Positions 25,413 to 32,698 of a stretch of 64,000 nucleotides of DNA are shown here, piece after piece. Both the position numbers and the translations under genes were made by a program. Source of the stretch: Streptomyces sp. NRRL S-646. GTDB lineage: Bacteria; Actinomycetota; Actinomycetes; Streptomycetales; Streptomycetaceae. The notes beneath the pieces are model-generated. The model was not told the DNA's origin and ran no database searches. It worked only from the letters and a program-made list of their open reading frames with translations. Each line of letters opens with the position of its first letter. Position 1 is the first letter of the stretch. The DNA lies in NCBI RefSeq assembly GCF_000720765.1, contig NZ_JODC01000014.1, forward strand, positions 124,001 to 188,000. Direction: 5' to 3'.

Positions 25413-26465
25413 GTGGACGTGCAGAAGAAGCTCGACGAGATCGTCGCCGCGGTCTCCGGCGCCCGGTCGATGCCCATGTCGGCCTCGTGCGTGGTCAACC
25501 GCGCCGACCTGCTCTCGATGCTCGAAGAGCTGCGCGAGGCGCTGCCCGGCTCCCTCGCCCAGGCCCAGGAGCTGATCGGCGACCGCGAGCAGATGGTCGA
25601 GCAGGCCCGTCAGGAGGCCGACCGCATCATCGGCCAGGCGCACCAGGAACGCGGCTCGCTGATCTCCGACACCGAGGTCGCCCGCCGTTCCCAGGCCGAG
25701 GCCGAGCGCATCCTCGCCGAGGCCCGTCAGGAGGCCGAGGAGGTCCGGGCGGAGGCCGACGACTACGTCGACTCCAAGCTCGCCAACTTCGAGGTCGTCC
25801 TCACCAAGACCCTCGGCTCCGTGGGCCGCGGCCGCGAGAAGCTCCTCGGCACCGGGCCGGGCCTCGACGAACAGGGCTACGAGGACGAGGACGCCCCCGA
25901 GCGCAGCCACGACCCCGAGACCCTGCGCAAGGACGCCGATGCCTACGTCGACGTCAAGCTCGGCGCCTTCGAGGCGGTCCTCGCCAAGACCCTGGAGGCC
26001 GTCGGCCGCGGCCGCCAGAAGCTGCACGGCCGTATCGCCACCGACGACCTCGGTGCCCTCGCCGACGACGTCACGTCCTTCCAGCACTCCAGCGACGCCG
26101 ACTACCTGGCCGACCTCGCCGCCGTCGCGGAGCCGAAGCCCCCGGCCGAGCAGCCCGCCCAGCAGCAGGACTACGGCCGGCCGCAGCCGGCGTACGGCTA
26201 TCAGCAGCAGACCGACCCGTACGGCGGCGCGTACCAGCAGCAGGCGTACGGCCAGCAGGACGCGTACGGCTACCAGCAGGCCGACCCCTATGCCTACCAG
26301 GGCTACGACGCCCAGCAGGCGGCGTACGACCCCGGCCAGGCGCAGCAGGGGCATCAGGCGCATCAGGCGCACCAGTCGTACGCCCTCGACGAGACCAGTC
26401 TCTTCGACACCGGCATGATCACGCCCGAGCAGCTGAGGGCCTACGAACAGGGGCGCGGCCAGTAA
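25413..26465 (+). CDS. DivIVA-like coiled-coil protein with Q/Y-rich low-complexity tail
   Basis: The 350-residue protein has a predicted coiled coil in residues ~35-120 (QARQEADRIIGQAHQER, EAERILAEARQEAEEVRAEA). Two copies of a ~32-residue motif follow at 115-146 and 175-206 (DYVDSKLANFEVVL / AYVDVKLGAFEAVL, each ending VGRGR-KL). Residues ~245-340 are a Gln/Tyr/Gly/Pro-rich low-complexity tail with repeated AYGYQQ and AYGQQ blocks. The coiled coil resembles ATP-synthase b subunit or DivIVA relatives, as in S. coelicolor SCO5569. It probably assembles into filaments or clusters. The GTG start overlaps nothing. Confidence 0.75.
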   Translation: MDVQKKLDEIVAAVSGARSMPMSASCVVNRADLLSMLEELREALPGSLAQAQELIGDREQMVEQARQEADRIIGQAHQERGSLISDTEVARRSQAEAERILAEARQEAEEVRAEADDYVDSKLANFEVVLTKTLGSVGRGREKLLGTGPGLDEQGYEDEDAPERSHDPETLRKDADAYVDVKLGAFEAVLAKTLEAVGRGRQKLHGRIATDDLGALADDVTSFQHSSDADYLADLAAVAEPKPPAEQPAQQQDYGRPQPAYGYQQQTDPYGGAYQQQAYGQQDAYGYQQADPYAYQGYDAQQAAYDPGQAQQGHQAHQAHQSYALDETSLFDTGMITPEQLRAYEQGRGQ

Positions 26466-26477
26466 GCAGCCACCGGA

Positions 26478-26507
26478 TTGGGCCGTGAGCGAATGGTCCA
26501 GTATCCT
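26478..26507 (+). promoter_or_regulatory. Candidate promoter of the DUF177-rpmF-rnc-mutM operon
   Basis: TTGGGC (26478-26483), an 18-base spacer and TATCCT (26502-26507, fitting TAnnnT) lie 91 bp before the start of the first gene of this operon. Confidence 0.4.
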
Positions 26508-26597
26508 GGCTCTTCGGTCGCGTGTACGTCCGCGATCAGCGCTGCCCAGGGACACCGAGGGGCAGCGTCCCCCTGAGCTGGAAGATCGAAAGCAGGA

Positions 26598-27242
26598 ATG
26601 GCTCTGAACGCCCGCCTCGACCACCGCAAGCCTCTCGTGTTCGACACACACGAGCTGGGGCGGCGGCCTGGTGCGCTGCAGCGCCTGACCCGCGAGATCG
26701 ACGCTCCCAGGGATCTCGGGATCGCGGGAGTCATCGGAGTGCCGGAAGGCGCCCCGGTGGAGCTCGAACTCCGCCTCGAGTCGGTCATGGAAGGTGTGCT
26801 TGTCACAGGCACCGCCCGTGCACAGGCCGAGGGGGAGTGCGTAAGGTGTCTGGAGCCGCTTCAGCTGGACCTCGAAGCGGAATTCCAGGAGATGTTCTCG
26901 TACCCTGACGCCGATGACCGGGGCCGCCCCAAAGCGGAGCCGGCCGACGACGCCGAGGAAGACGAGGACAGGCTCTTCATCGAGGACGGCCTGTTCGACC
27001 TCGAGCCCGTGCTGCGCGATGCGGTGGTGCTCGCACTGCCGATGCAGCCGGTGTGCCAGGAAGACTGTCCCGGTCTGTGCTCCGAGTGCGGAGCACGGCT
27101 GGCGGACGACCCGGACCACCACCATGACGCCGTCGACATCCGTTGGGCGGCACTGCAGGGACTCGCCGGTTCACTCGGAGACGGCGAGAAGGACGAGATG
27201 AGCGGCGCCGAAGCGGGCGTCGACGAGAAGCAGGAGAAGTAG
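26598..27242 (+). CDS. DUF177/YceD-family protein
   Basis: The 214-residue protein has the family's N-terminal [20 protein letters not shown] beta-rich middle follows with [20 protein letters not shown] (metal-type Cys pair), and the C-terminal [13 protein letters not shown] (CX3CX3CX2C) could bind zinc. The C-terminal ~40 residues are acidic. YceD-family proteins precede rpmF in nearly all bacteria and are linked to 23S rRNA/ribosome assembly. The GAAAGCAGG RBS precedes the ATG. rpmF starts two bases after the stop. Confidence 0.9.
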   Translation: MALNARLDHRKPLVFDTHELGRRPGALQRLTREIDAPRDLGIAGVIGVPEGAPVELELRLESVMEGVLVTGTARAQAEGECVRCLEPLQLDLEAEFQEMFSYPDADDRGRPKAEPADDAEEDEDRLFIEDGLFDLEPVLRDAVVLALPMQPVCQEDCPGLCSECGARLADDPDHHHDAVDIRWAALQGLAGSLGDGEKDEMSGAEAGVDEKQEK

Positions 27243-27244
27243 CC

Positions 27245-27418
27245 GTGGCTGTTCCGAAGCGGAAGATGTCGCGCAGCAACACGCGCCACCGCCGGTCGCA
27301 GTGGAAGGCTGCGGTCCCCACCCTGGTTGCGTGCGAGCGCTGCCACGAGCCCAAGCTGCAGCACATCGCGTGCCCGTCTTGCGGCACCTACAACAAGCGC
27401 CAGGTCCTCGAGGTCTGA
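27245..27418 (+). CDS. rpmF: 50S ribosomal protein L32
   Basis: The 57-residue L32 begins [19 protein letters not shown]. It keeps the CERC and CPSC zinc pairs ([21 protein letters not shown]), so it is the zinc-binding form. GTG 27245 follows the DUF177 stop by two bases, with AGGAGAAG inside the end of that gene as RBS. It is co-transcribed with DUF177 and rnc. Confidence 0.97.
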   Translation: MAVPKRKMSRSNTRHRRSQWKAAVPTLVACERCHEPKLQHIACPSCGTYNKRQVLEV

Positions 27419-27437
27419 GCGGCTGGTGAGAGGCACC

Positions 27438-28274
27438 GTGTCCACTGCCAAGAAGGCGGATGACGCCAAGGCGGACCCAACCGCCAGGAAAAAGTCGGAC
27501 AACACAGCCTCGTCCCACACGCTTCTGGAAGGGCGGCTCGGGTACAAGCTCGAGTCCGCCCTTCTGGTGCGAGCGCTGACCCACCGTTCGTACGCGTACG
27601 AGAACGGCGGTCTGCCGACCAACGAGCGGCTGGAGTTCCTCGGGGACTCCGTGCTCGGTCTCGTGGTCACGGACACGCTGTACACCACCCACCCCGACCT
27701 GCCCGAAGGCCAGCTGGCCAAGTTGCGGGCCGCGGTGGTCAACTCGCGTGCGCTGGCGGAGGTCAGCCGAGGGCTCGACCTGGGCTCCTTCATCCGGCTC
27801 GGCCGGGGTGAAGAGGGCACGGGCGGCCGGGACAAGGCGTCCATCCTCGCCGACACCCTTGAAGCGGTGATCGGCGCTGTCTATCTCGACCAGGGTCTCG
27901 ATGCGGCGAGCGAGCTCGTCCACCGGCTCTTCGACCCGCTGATCGAGAAGTCCTCCAACCTCGGAGCCGGCCTGGACTGGAAGACCAGCCTCCAGGAGCT
28001 CACCGCGACCGAGAGTCTCGGCGTGCCCGAGTACCTGGTCACGGAGACCGGCCCCGACCACGAGAAGACCTTCACTGCTGCCGCCCGCGTCGGAGGCGTC
28101 TCGTACGGCACCGGCACCGGCCGCAGCAAGAAAGAGGCGGAGCAGCAGGCCGCGGAATCCGCGTGGCGGTCCATCCGGGCCGCAGCGGACGAGCGCGCCA
28201 AGGCGGCGGCCGAGGAGGTCGCAGCCGAGAAGGCTGCCCAGGACGGCGAAGGACCGTCGTCCGTCTCCGCCTGA
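27438..28274 (+). CDS. rnc: Ribonuclease III
   Basis: The 278-residue RNase III processes rRNA precursors and double-stranded mRNA regions. In S. coelicolor its mutants (absB) lose antibiotic production. The catalytic signature is [17 protein letters not shown], with the second acidic site [15 protein letters not shown]. The dsRBD is at [11 protein letters not shown] onward, ending [15 protein letters not shown], followed by an Ala/Glu-rich tail. GTG 27438 has GAGAGG four bases upstream; GTG 27426 is the alternative and would give 282 residues. A highly charged N-terminal stretch precedes the catalytic domain, as in other Streptomyces. Confidence 0.95.
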   Translation: MSTAKKADDAKADPTARKKSDNTASSHTLLEGRLGYKLESALLVRALTHRSYAYENGGLPTNERLEFLGDSVLGLVVTDTLYTTHPDLPEGQLAKLRAAVVNSRALAEVSRGLDLGSFIRLGRGEEGTGGRDKASILADTLEAVIGAVYLDQGLDAASELVHRLFDPLIEKSSNLGAGLDWKTSLQELTATESLGVPEYLVTETGPDHEKTFTAAARVGGVSYGTGTGRSKKEAEQQAAESAWRSIRAAADERAKAAAEEVAAEKAAQDGEGPSSVSA

Positions 28275-28365
28275 CGAACGTCTCTGTCTGACGAACAGCG
28301 ACCCGAGCGCCCATCCCACCCCGGGGCGGGCGCTCGGCTCATCCACAGTCCGTACGGGGGGTCCG

Positions 28366-29226
28366 ATGCCCGAGTTGCCCGAGGTCGAGGTCGTCCGGCG
28401 CGGCCTGGAGCGGTGGGTCGCCCACCGCGTCGTCGCCGACGCCGAGGTGCTGCACCCGCGTGCCGTACGCCGTCATGTGGCCGGCGCCGACGACTTCGCG
28501 CACCGCCTCAAGGGTCACCGCATCGGCGTCCCCAGCCGCCGCGGCAAGTACCTGTGGCTGCCCCTGGAGGACACCCACCAGTCGGTCCTAGCTCACCTCG
28601 GCATGAGCGGCCAGCTGCTGGTCCAGCCGAACGCGGCCCCGGACGAGAAGCACCTCAGGATCCGCGTCCGCTTCGCCGACGACCTCAAGACGGAACTCCG
28701 CTTCGTCGACCAACGCACCTTCGGCGGCCTGTCGTTGCACGACAACACCCCCGAGGGCCTGCCCGATGTCATCGCGCACATCGCGCGCGACCCCCTCGAC
28801 CCGCTGTTCGACGACGAGGCCTTCCACCAGGCGCTGCGCCGCAAGCGCAGCACCATCAAACGGGCCCTGCTGGACCAGTCGTTGATCAGCGGAGTCGGCA
28901 ACATCTATGCGGACGAGGCCCTTTGGCGCGCCCGCATCCACTACGAACGTCCCACCGCGAGCTTCACCCGCCCGCGCACCGCCGAACTCCTCGGCCACAT
29001 CAGGGATGTGATGAACCAGGCCCTCGCCGTGGGCGGCACCAGCTTCGACAGCCTGTACGTCAACGTCAACGGGGAGTCCGGCTACTTCGACCGGTCGCTG
29101 GATGCGTACGGCCGGGAGGGTCTGCCCTGCAAGAGGTGCGCCACGCCGATGCGGCGGCGCCCCTGGATGAACCGGTCCAGCTACTTCTGCCCGAAGTGTC
29201 AGAGGTCGCCGCGCGTGGTGTCGTAG
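28366..29226 (+). CDS. mutM: Formamidopyrimidine-DNA glycosylase
   Basis: The 286-residue Fpg removes 8-oxoguanine. The N-terminal [16 protein letters not shown] has catalytic Pro2 and Glu3. HLGMSGQL and [20 protein letters not shown] (H2TH motif) follow. The C-terminal zinc finger is [20 protein letters not shown] then CPKC. It is the last gene of the DUF177-rpmF-rnc-mutM set, ~90 bp after rnc. Its last 28 bases overlap the convergent HxlR gene. Confidence 0.97.
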   Translation: MPELPEVEVVRRGLERWVAHRVVADAEVLHPRAVRRHVAGADDFAHRLKGHRIGVPSRRGKYLWLPLEDTHQSVLAHLGMSGQLLVQPNAAPDEKHLRIRVRFADDLKTELRFVDQRTFGGLSLHDNTPEGLPDVIAHIARDPLDPLFDDEAFHQALRRKRSTIKRALLDQSLISGVGNIYADEALWRARIHYERPTASFTRPRTAELLGHIRDVMNQALAVGGTSFDSLYVNVNGESGYFDRSLDAYGREGLPCKRCATPMRRRPWMNRSSYFCPKCQRSPRVVS

Positions 29227-29600
29227 CGCTCGCGTGCCGAAAGGACGTCGGTCATGCGGCCCTCCAGCAGGTGGATGAGGCTCAGCAGCCGCTCGGCGAC
29301 CTCGTGTCCGAGAGGGGTCAGCTCGTAGTCCACGCGGGGCGGGTTCGTCGGCTGGGCCTCGCGGTGCACCAGGCCGTCGCGCTCCAGCGCGTGCAGGGTC
29401 TGGGAGAGCATCTTCTCGCTCACGCCGTCGACACGGCGGCGCAGCTCGTTGAAGCGCAGCGAGCCCTCGTGCAGGGCGCCGAGGGTGAGAGTGCCCCAGC
29501 GTCCCGTGACGTGCTCCAGGGTGCCGCGCGAGGGACACGCCTTGGCGAACACGTTGAACGGGAGGTCCTGCGCCTGCGGGCGCTCCTGCGTGCTGTCCAT
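29199..29600 (-). CDS. HxlR-family redox/xenobiotic regulator
   Basis: The 133-residue winged-helix protein has [20 protein letters not shown], with the N-terminal Cys typical of HxlR/YodB/QorR regulators. [21 protein letters not shown] is the recognition helix and [12 protein letters not shown] the wing region. In relatives the single Cys senses quinones, diamide or formaldehyde. It is divergent from a flavodoxin-type quinone reductase gene, with a perfect palindrome between them, so it probably represses that gene. Its 3' end overlaps mutM convergently by 28 bp. Confidence 0.88.
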   Translation of the reverse strand: MDSTQERPQAQDLPFNVFAKACPSRGTLEHVTGRWGTLTLGALHEGSLRFNELRRRVDGVSEKMLSQTLHALERDGLVHREAQPTNPPRVDYELTPLGHEVAERLLSLIHLLEGRMTDVLSARERYDTTRGDL

Positions 29601-29639
29601 TCCTCAAGCGTACTCGAACGCAGCGCTAACCGGCAGGTT

Positions 29640-29660
29640 GCACTAACTGAAAGTTAGTGC
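29640..29660. promoter_or_regulatory. Perfect palindromic operator between hxlR and the flavodoxin-type gene
   Basis: GCACTAACT (29640-29648) and AGTTAGTGC (29652-29660) form a perfect 9-bp inverted repeat with GAA between. It lies 40 bp upstream of hxlR and 49 bp before the reductase start. HxlR/YodB-type sites commonly have this ACTA-N-TAGT form. Confidence 0.75.
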
Positions 29661-29708
29661 TTTCCTTTCGTCATTGTCAGCGACCCGCTCATCTCAGGAG
29701 TACGCATC

Positions 29709-30290
29709 GTGACCATCCCTGTTGTCTCCATCGCCTACCACTCCGGCTACGGCCACACCGCCGTCCTCGCCGAGGCCGTCCGTGCCGGTGCCGTCGAGGC
29801 GGGCGCCGAGGTGCATCTGATCAAGGTCGACGAGATCACCGACGAGCAGTGGGCGCTGCTGGACGGCTCGGACGCCATCGTCTTCGGCTCGCCGACCTAC
29901 ATGGGTACGGCGTCCGGCGCCTTCCATGTCTTCGCCGAGGCGTCGTCGAAGCGCTGGTTCGGGCAGGACTGGAAGGACAAGCTGGCGGCCGGCTTCACCA
30001 ACTCCGGCTCCAAGAGTGGCGACAAGCTGCACACCCTGCAGTTCTTCCAGATCCTCGCCGGTCAGCACGGCATGCACTGGGTCAACCTGGGCCTGCACCC
30101 GGGCTGGAACAACAGCGAGGGCTCCGAGCACGACCTCAACCGCCTCGGCGTCTTCGCCGGCGCTGCGGCCCAGACCAACGTCGACGAGGGCCCGGACGCC
30201 GTACACAAGGCGGACATCCAGACCGCCGAGCACCTCGGCCGCCGGGTCACGGAGACGGCGCGGGTGTTCCTGCTGGGTCACGCCGCCTGA
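29709..30290 (+). CDS. NAD(P)H:quinone oxidoreductase / flavodoxin-family protein (WrbA-like)
   Basis: The 193-residue protein has the flavodoxin FMN-phosphate loop at the N-terminus (VSIAYHSGYGHTAVLAEAV), the IVFGSPTYMGTASGAFHVF segment, and AAGFTNSGSKSGDKLHTLQF, as in NADPH:quinone reductases. Such enzymes reduce quinones by two electrons and so avoid semiquinone stress. It is divergent from the HxlR gene and shares its palindromic operator. The start is GTG 29709, with CAGGAG upstream. Substrate specificity is not clear from sequence. Confidence 0.85.
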   Translation: MTIPVVSIAYHSGYGHTAVLAEAVRAGAVEAGAEVHLIKVDEITDEQWALLDGSDAIVFGSPTYMGTASGAFHVFAEASSKRWFGQDWKDKLAAGFTNSGSKSGDKLHTLQFFQILAGQHGMHWVNLGLHPGWNNSEGSEHDLNRLGVFAGAAAQTNVDEGPDAVHKADIQTAEHLGRRVTETARVFLLGHAA

Positions 30291-30344
30291 CGTCCGTAAG
30301 GGGCGTGAAGGGGAGCAGAAGGGAGTAGAGGGGAACAGAGGGGA

Positions 30345-31448
30345 CTAGTACCCGAAGTCCTGCGTCCACCACGGGCCGCCCGACCCGAAGTGCACACCGA
30401 CGCCCAGCGTCTTGAAGTCGCAGTTCAGGATGTTGGCCCGGTGGCCGGGGCTGTTCATCCAGGCCTCCATCACGGCGGCCGCATCGGTCTGGCCCCGGGC
30501 TATGTTCTCGCCGCCGAGGTTGGATATGCCGAGCTTCGCCGCCCGGTCCCACGGCGAGGCGCCGCTGGGGTCGGTGTGGTCGAAGAAACCGTCGGCGGCC
30601 ATGGCGTCGCTGAACTTCTCCGCCAGCTCCGACAGGGTGCTGTTGGCGGAGACCGCGCTGCAGCCGACCTTGGCCCGCTCCTCGTTGACCAGCTTGAGCA
30701 CCTCCGCCTCGGCGGCGGCCTGTGCGGAGACCGCCACCGGGGCGGTGGTCTGCTTGGGCGGCTTGGTCTGCTTCGCCGGAGGCGTCGTCTTCGGCTTCTT
30801 GGTGGGCGTGGTCTTCTGCTTCTTCGGCGGCGCCTCGGTCGGCGCGGCCGAAGAGGTCGAGGGGCTGGGCGAGGGTGAGGCCGAGCGGTCGGCGTCGCGG
30901 CTCGTCGAGGAGCCCTCGTCGCGGCCGGCGGCGCTGCCGGACGTGCCGCCCTGCTCGGTCGCCGAGTTGGTCGGCGTGTTCGCGGCCTGCACCTTGTCGG
31001 AGCTGCCGCTGCCGCCCAGCTTGTAGTTGTCGAGGCCGGGCATGGCACCCGTGGCGACCGCGACCGTACCGATGGCGACGGCGGCGGAGACCCCGAGCAG
31101 ACCGGTACGCATCGGAGTCACGGCCTTCCTCCGGCGGCGCGATCCCCCTCGCCGGGAGCCCTTGTCGGGTGTGTACCCGTGCTCCGGGAACACCGTCGCG
31201 TAGTCGTCCTCGCTGGCGAACAGGTACGCGGCGCTTCGCGCGGAGGCCTCGGCGTACTCCGTGGAGTGCAGATACGGGGCGGTGCCCAGGGTGGGCCGCT
31301 CGTCGCCCGCGCCGGCCTCCGGCGGGTCGTAGCTGTACGAGTACTGCTGGGGGTCGTAGCTGCTCGCGTACGAGCCGTCCCTACCTGTGACCCCCGTGGC
31401 GCGGCCCGTGGCGGCGCGGCCGGCGGCGGAGCGTCGGTGGCGTCCCAT
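30345..31448 (-). CDS. CAP/SCP-domain protein, membrane-anchored with long cytoplasmic N-terminus
   Basis: From ATG 31448 (GAGGAAGG upstream) the protein has 367 residues. Residues 1-100 are a Tyr/Gly/Ser-rich cytoplasmic part (SSYDPQQYSYSYDPPEAG). A Arg/Lys-rich patch is followed by a hydrophobic segment at ~113-136 (MRTGLLGVSAAVAIGTVAVA), so the rest is outside. A Ser/Thr/Pro/Lys-rich linker leads to the CAP domain: VLKLVNEERAKVGCSAV, FFDHTDPSGASPWDRA, GENIARGQTD, GHRANILNCDF. The His and Glu of the classical CAP cavity are present. It is divergent from acyP, with a 22-bp palindrome between. The role of bacterial CAP proteins is not settled. Confidence 0.85.
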   Translation of the reverse strand: MGRHRRSAAGRAATGRATGVTGRDGSYASSYDPQQYSYSYDPPEAGAGDERPTLGTAPYLHSTEYAEASARSAAYLFASEDDYATVFPEHGYTPDKGSRRGGSRRRRKAVTPMRTGLLGVSAAVAIGTVAVATGAMPGLDNYKLGGSGSSDKVQAANTPTNSATEQGGTSGSAAGRDEGSSTSRDADRSASPSPSPSTSSAAPTEAPPKKQKTTPTKKPKTTPPAKQTKPPKQTTAPVAVSAQAAAEAEVLKLVNEERAKVGCSAVSANSTLSELAEKFSDAMAADGFFDHTDPSGASPWDRAAKLGISNLGGENIARGQTDAAAVMEAWMNSPGHRANILNCDFKTLGVGVHFGSGGPWWTQDFGY

Positions 31449-31506
31449 GTCTTGGCCTTCCTCGTCCTTGCGATCAACGTGTCCCATATGATCTTGCGGG
31501 TGACCC

Positions 31507-31528
31507 AACTCACTCGATCGAGTGAGTT
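31507..31528. promoter_or_regulatory. Perfect 22-bp palindrome upstream of the CAP-protein gene and acyP
   Basis: The half-site AACTCACTCGA (31507-31517) is followed directly by its exact reverse complement (31518-31528). It lies 58 bp upstream of the CAP gene start and 88 bp before acyP. The length and zero spacer suggest a TetR- or GntR-like dimer site. No regulator gene is adjacent. Confidence 0.65.
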
Positions 31529-31616
31529 TCATATGAGATTCATTGGGTGGGGACGGTACCGCATGGCGTCAGAGGAGGAAGTGTCCCGAGAGACATTGGC
31601 CGGTTAGGTTGCACCC

Positions 31617-31898
31617 ATGAGCGAGGATGTGCGACTGGTTGCCTGGGTGCGGGGACGCGTCCAAGGTGTGGGTTTTCGCTGGTTCACGCGGGCCAAGGCC
31701 CTCGAGCTCGGCGGCCTGAGTGGTTTTGCTCTCAATTTGGGCGACGGACGGGTCCAGGTGGTCGCCGAGGGCCCCCGGGAGCGGTGCGAGGGACTGCTCG
31801 GCTGGCTCCAGGGCGACGACACGCCCGGCCGCGTCGAGGGTGTCACCGAGATCTGGGACACACCTCGCGGGGGGTACGACGGCTTCGCCATCCGCTGA
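31617..31898 (+). CDS. acyP: Acylphosphatase
   Basis: The 93-residue enzyme hydrolyses the acyl-phosphate bond. The catalytic loop [20 protein letters not shown] holds the conserved Arg, and [20 protein letters not shown] holds the catalytic Asn. Length and both motifs are standard. ATG 31617 is the first in frame after a stop. The gene lies between the CAP gene and smc, an order I recall from S. coelicolor. Confidence 0.95.
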   Translation: MSEDVRLVAWVRGRVQGVGFRWFTRAKALELGGLSGFALNLGDGRVQVVAEGPRERCEGLLGWLQGDDTPGRVEGVTEIWDTPRGGYDGFAIR

Positions 31899-32280
31899 GC
31901 CGATTCTGTAAAGAGCCCCGGGTGCAAGCGGACGGACATGCCGCGGGCAGGTGCCCGGAGCAGAAATTGCCTGGTGGTTGCCAAGAACTGCTTGTCGTGG
32001 CAGGCTGCGCACCCAAGAATGATCGCCACGCCCTGAGAGCCCCGCAGGAGCCGCAGCGCCGCCGTCTCAGGCCGCGCGCCCACGGGTTGCCCGCCAATAC
32101 AGGGCGTGATCGTGTTGACCGTCAAACTTTTTGGTGAGACGCTGAAAGCACCCCGCGCACCTTAGCTGTTTGGCATGGATGAACGGCAGCATGAACTCAA
32201 GAGTGTCAAGCACCGCGGGTGCGATTCCCTCACGACCCACACCGCTTCGGTCGGTCACTCAGTGTGGAGGACCATCCATC
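31899..32280. other. Intergenic region between acyP and the small coiled-coil gene (382 bp)
   Basis: I see no convincing gene here. The stretch TTGACCGTCAAACTTTTTGG (32115-32134) is AT-rich for this genome, and its TTGACC would fit a -35 box, but no clear -10 follows. GGAGG at ~32264 serves the next gene. GC-rich short inverted repeats around 31940-31980 could end the acyP transcript. Confidence 0.4.
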
Positions 32281-32484
32281 ATGGCAAAGGCGCTTCTCGG
32301 TTACGTCGGCGGCTCCGACCCTCGACTCCTCGCCGAGATGCGACGGCTCCAGCAGCGCGTCCAGGACCTGGAATCCGAGCTCGTACGGATCCAGGCTGAG
32401 AACGACGCGCTCGCGGCTGCCGCTTCTCACGACAGGATCATGGAGAGCATCGACGCACACCAGGCGGAGCCTGCGCTCACCTGA
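32281..32484 (+). CDS. Small conserved coiled-coil protein
   Basis: The 67-residue protein begins MAKALLGYVGGSDPRLLAEM. A heptad-like coiled coil (RRLQQRVQDLESELVRIQAE) and a polar tail follow. ATG 32281 has GGAGG 13 bases upstream. It has no cysteine, signal or membrane segment. A near-perfect terminator hairpin follows 75 bp after the stop, so it is probably transcribed alone. I recall such a small protein next to smc in other Streptomyces. Function unknown. Confidence 0.75.
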   Translation: MAKALLGYVGGSDPRLLAEMRRLQQRVQDLESELVRIQAENDALAAAASHDRIMESIDAHQAEPALT

Positions 32485-32559
32485 TCACTGCATCGCACCA
32501 CGACAGCAGTGGTTGGGCCGCCCGTATCAACCGCTAAGTTGTCAGAGTTCAGAGTTTGC

Positions 32560-32590
32560 AAGGGACGCTTCGGCGTCCCTTCTTTCTTTC
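32560..32590 (+). terminator. Terminator between the small coiled-coil gene and smc
   Basis: AAGGGACGC (32560-32568) pairs perfectly with GCGTCCCTT (32573-32581) around a TTCG tetraloop. A pyrimidine-rich TCTTTCTTTC tail follows. Confidence 0.9.
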
Positions 32591-32698
32591 CCCCGCGCAT
32601 CCTTTCACTCTCTTTAACGTTTGGTGTGCCCTGCACGTTCAAGGGTGAAACCGCGGGTTCATGGAGTGGGATACCGGCGGAAGGTAGAGTCCAGCGGC

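Noticed and set aside
31899..32280. Small antisense frames in the acyP-downstream gap
   Set aside because: No RBS, no conserved pattern and GC-biased composition only.
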